Below are positions 7,085 through 8,405 of a stretch of 8,405 nucleotides of DNA, in pieces. Origin of the DNA: JAWWPG01 sp038232255. Its GTDB lineage: Bacteria > Actinomycetota > Actinomycetes > Propionibacteriales > Nocardioidaceae. The position numbers and the translations under genes are program-made. The stretch lies in contig JBBSIF010000116.1 of the NCBI GenBank assembly GCA_038232255.1, positions 1-8,405 of the forward strand, given 5' to 3'. The notes beneath the pieces are model-generated. The model was not told where the DNA came from. It did no database searches and worked only from the letters and a program-made list of their open reading frames with translations. How positions within the stretch are numbered: the first letter of the stretch is position 1; each line of letters starts with the position of its first letter.

Positions 7085-8405
7085 CTCTCCCGCCGCGCGA
7101 TCCGTTCGCCCCACGGGCGATCGATCTCCCCACTCCGGTTCCGCTGGCTCCCCACGCAGACCTGTCGCTGCTCGACGAGGCGAAGATCCTGGCTGCCCCG
7201 GACGACCCCGCCGACCGTCCCGCCTGGCGCGCTGCGCTGCACCGGTGGCGCCGTGACGCTCACGCCCGGGTGCAGTACGACGGCGCCCGGTACGACGACC
7301 CGTCCAGCGCCTGGGTGAGCCGCGCGTGGAACGTCGCGATGGTGTGGCTGTGGGACGAGGCGCTCTACGACTGGGAGGAGGGGCGCTTCGACCCCGACCG
7401 GCTGCTGGCGGCGTACGCCTCGTTCGGCGGTCTCGACGCCGTCGTGCTGTGGCACGCCTATCCCGTGATCGGAGTGGATCCACGCAACCAGTTCGACTGG
7501 TACCGCGGCGTACCGGGCCTCTCGGCGCTCGTGCAGGAGCTGAAGGAGCGCGGAGTACGCGTGTTCGTCGACTACAACCCGTGGGACGTCGGCAGCCGCC
7601 GTGCCGGAGGGTCCGACGCGACCGAGCTGGCTGCGGTGGTGGCGGCCTACGGCGCCGACGGAATCTTCCTCGACACGCTGAGGCAGGGCGACCCGGTGCT
7701 GCTCAGCCGGCTTGCGGAACTCGACCCGAGACCGGCGCTCGAGGGCGAGTCCAGGGTGCCGCTGGCGCGGATCACCGACCACCAGGCGTCGTGGGCGCAG
7801 TGGTTCGCCGACACGGAGGCGCCTGGGGTGCTGCGGGCCCGCTGGTTCGAGCAGCGGCACATGATGCACGCCACGCGCCGCTGGAACCGCGACCACGGAG
7901 CCGAGATCGCGTCAGCCTGGGTCAACGGTGCCGGGGTGCTCATCTGGGACGTGGTCTTCGGCGTGTGGGTCGGCTGGCACCAGCGCGACCTTGCCGTGAT
8001 GCGGTCGATGAGGCGGGTGCAGAAGGCCCTGGGCGATCATCTCGTGCTCGGGGAGTGGGAGCCGCTTGCCGACCTGGCGCCGCAGGCGCGCAGCGGTGGC
8101 GTGAGCGGCTCGCGCTGGTCGCTGGACGGCTGTGACCTCTGGACCGTCGTCAGTCGGGACGGCGCGGGGTACGACGGTCCGCTGCTCGCGCCGGGACGAG
8201 CCGGCGGGGAAAGGCTCCTCGACGTCCTGCGCGGTGCGGAGCTCGACGGCGAGGCGCGGACCCGCCTCGCTCCGGGTGGCATCGGCGGCGTGCTGAGCGT
8301 CCCTGCCGGCGCGCGGGAGCCGACCGGGCTCGCCGAGCTGATGGCGCGGGCCAGCAGCGACCCCGTCGACGGGTGCGTGAGCACCGAGTTCCCCCGGCGG
8401 ACGAC
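7081..8405 (+). CDS. Glycoside-hydrolase-like (beta/alpha)8-barrel protein, partial at the right edge
   Basis: 441 codons are open to the window end with no stop, starting at a GTG that overlaps the previous stop (GTGA). I do not know a characterised function. The pattern is that of a barrel: after an N-terminal region of about 115 residues come DAVVLWHAYPVIG (119-131), DPRNQFDWYRGVPGL, then RVFVDYNPWDVG (160-171), GADGIFLDTL (191-200), PALEGES (218-224), a Trp/His/Arg-rich stretch (WFEQRHMMHATRRWNRDHG) and GAGVLIWDVVFGVWVGWH. The alternation of hydrophobic strand and Asp/Glu at strand ends resembles GH13/GH36-like hydrolases. Asp198 and Glu221 or Glu223 are candidate catalytic acids, with Asp164 and Asp169 as possible substrate contacts. 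A beta-rich domain seems to begin near 330 (LGEWEPLADLAP, then CDLWTVVSRDG). No signal peptide is seen, so it should act in the cytoplasm on imported substrate. From memory, similar actinobacterial proteins are annotated as hypothetical or carry a further C-terminal formylglycine-generating-enzyme-like domain; that part would lie outside this window. Confidence 0.75.
   Translation, partial: MTLPPRDPFAPRAIDLPTPVPLAPHADLSLLDEAKILAAPDDPADRPAWRAALHRWRRDAHARVQYDGARYDDPSSAWVSRAWNVAMVWLWDEALYDWEEGRFDPDRLLAAYASFGGLDAVVLWHAYPVIGVDPRNQFDWYRGVPGLSALVQELKERGVRVFVDYNPWDVGSRRAGGSDATELAAVVAAYGADGIFLDTLRQGDPVLLSRLAELDPRPALEGESRVPLARITDHQASWAQWFADTEAPGVLRARWFEQRHMMHATRRWNRDHGAEIASAWVNGAGVLIWDVVFGVWVGWHQRDLAVMRSMRRVQKALGDHLVLGEWEPLADLAPQARSGGVSGSRWSLDGCDLWTVVSRDGAGYDGPLLAPGRAGGERLLDVLRGAELDGEARTRLAPGGIGGVLSVPAGAREPTGLAELMARASSDPVDGCVSTEFPRRT

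Noticed and set aside
6065..7896. Long minus-strand open frames opposite the second ADPRG and barrel genes
   Set aside because: The product is Arg-rich low-complexity sequence, and the opposite strand carries clear conserved motifs in a continuous frame.

Overview
The window is GC-rich with strong G/C third-position bias, has frequent GTG starts, and packs its genes in a tight co-directional run. Together with the type of heme A synthase tail at the left edge, this suggests an actinobacterium. The genus cannot be fixed from the sequence alone. Every gene I can support lies on the + strand.

Layout. Positions 3-188 hold the last 61 codons of ctaA (heme A synthase), a housekeeping respiratory gene. 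A 219-bp gap (189-407) follows. It contains a possible weak hairpin, a candidate promoter (TTGACG/GAGAGT) and, over the predicted transcription start, two perfect head-to-tail copies of a 12-bp LacI-type half-palindrome, GGAATCGTTTAC. From 408 to the right edge runs what looks like one operon: a LacI-family repressor (408-1430), two CUT1-type sugar ABC permeases (1427-2374 and 2371-3213), a lipoprotein solute-binding protein (3282-4577), two different ADP-ribosylglycohydrolase-fold enzymes (4587-5732 and 5729-7084), and a (beta/alpha)8-barrel, glycoside-hydrolase-like protein (7081 to beyond 8405). Four of the six junctions are 4-bp ATGA/GTGA stop-start overlaps and one is a 9-bp gap. Only the binding-protein gene has a 68-bp leader with its own Shine-Dalgarno, as expected for the most highly expressed component.

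How the genes may work together. The binding protein would capture a sugar or glycoside outside the cell and the MalF/MalG-like pair would import it. No ATPase gene is present in the window, so a shared MsiK-type ATPase is probably used. The LacI protein would repress its own operon through the tandem operator until the ligand or a breakdown product appears. The unusual part is the catabolic end. Instead of familiar glucosidases, the importer is followed by two divergent ADP-ribosylglycohydrolase-family enzymes and an uncharacterised barrel protein. This suggests import and cleavage of an unusual glycoside, perhaps an N- or O-riboside or other furanoside, rather than reversal of protein ADP-ribosylation. 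That is an inference from context. The operon continues past the right edge.
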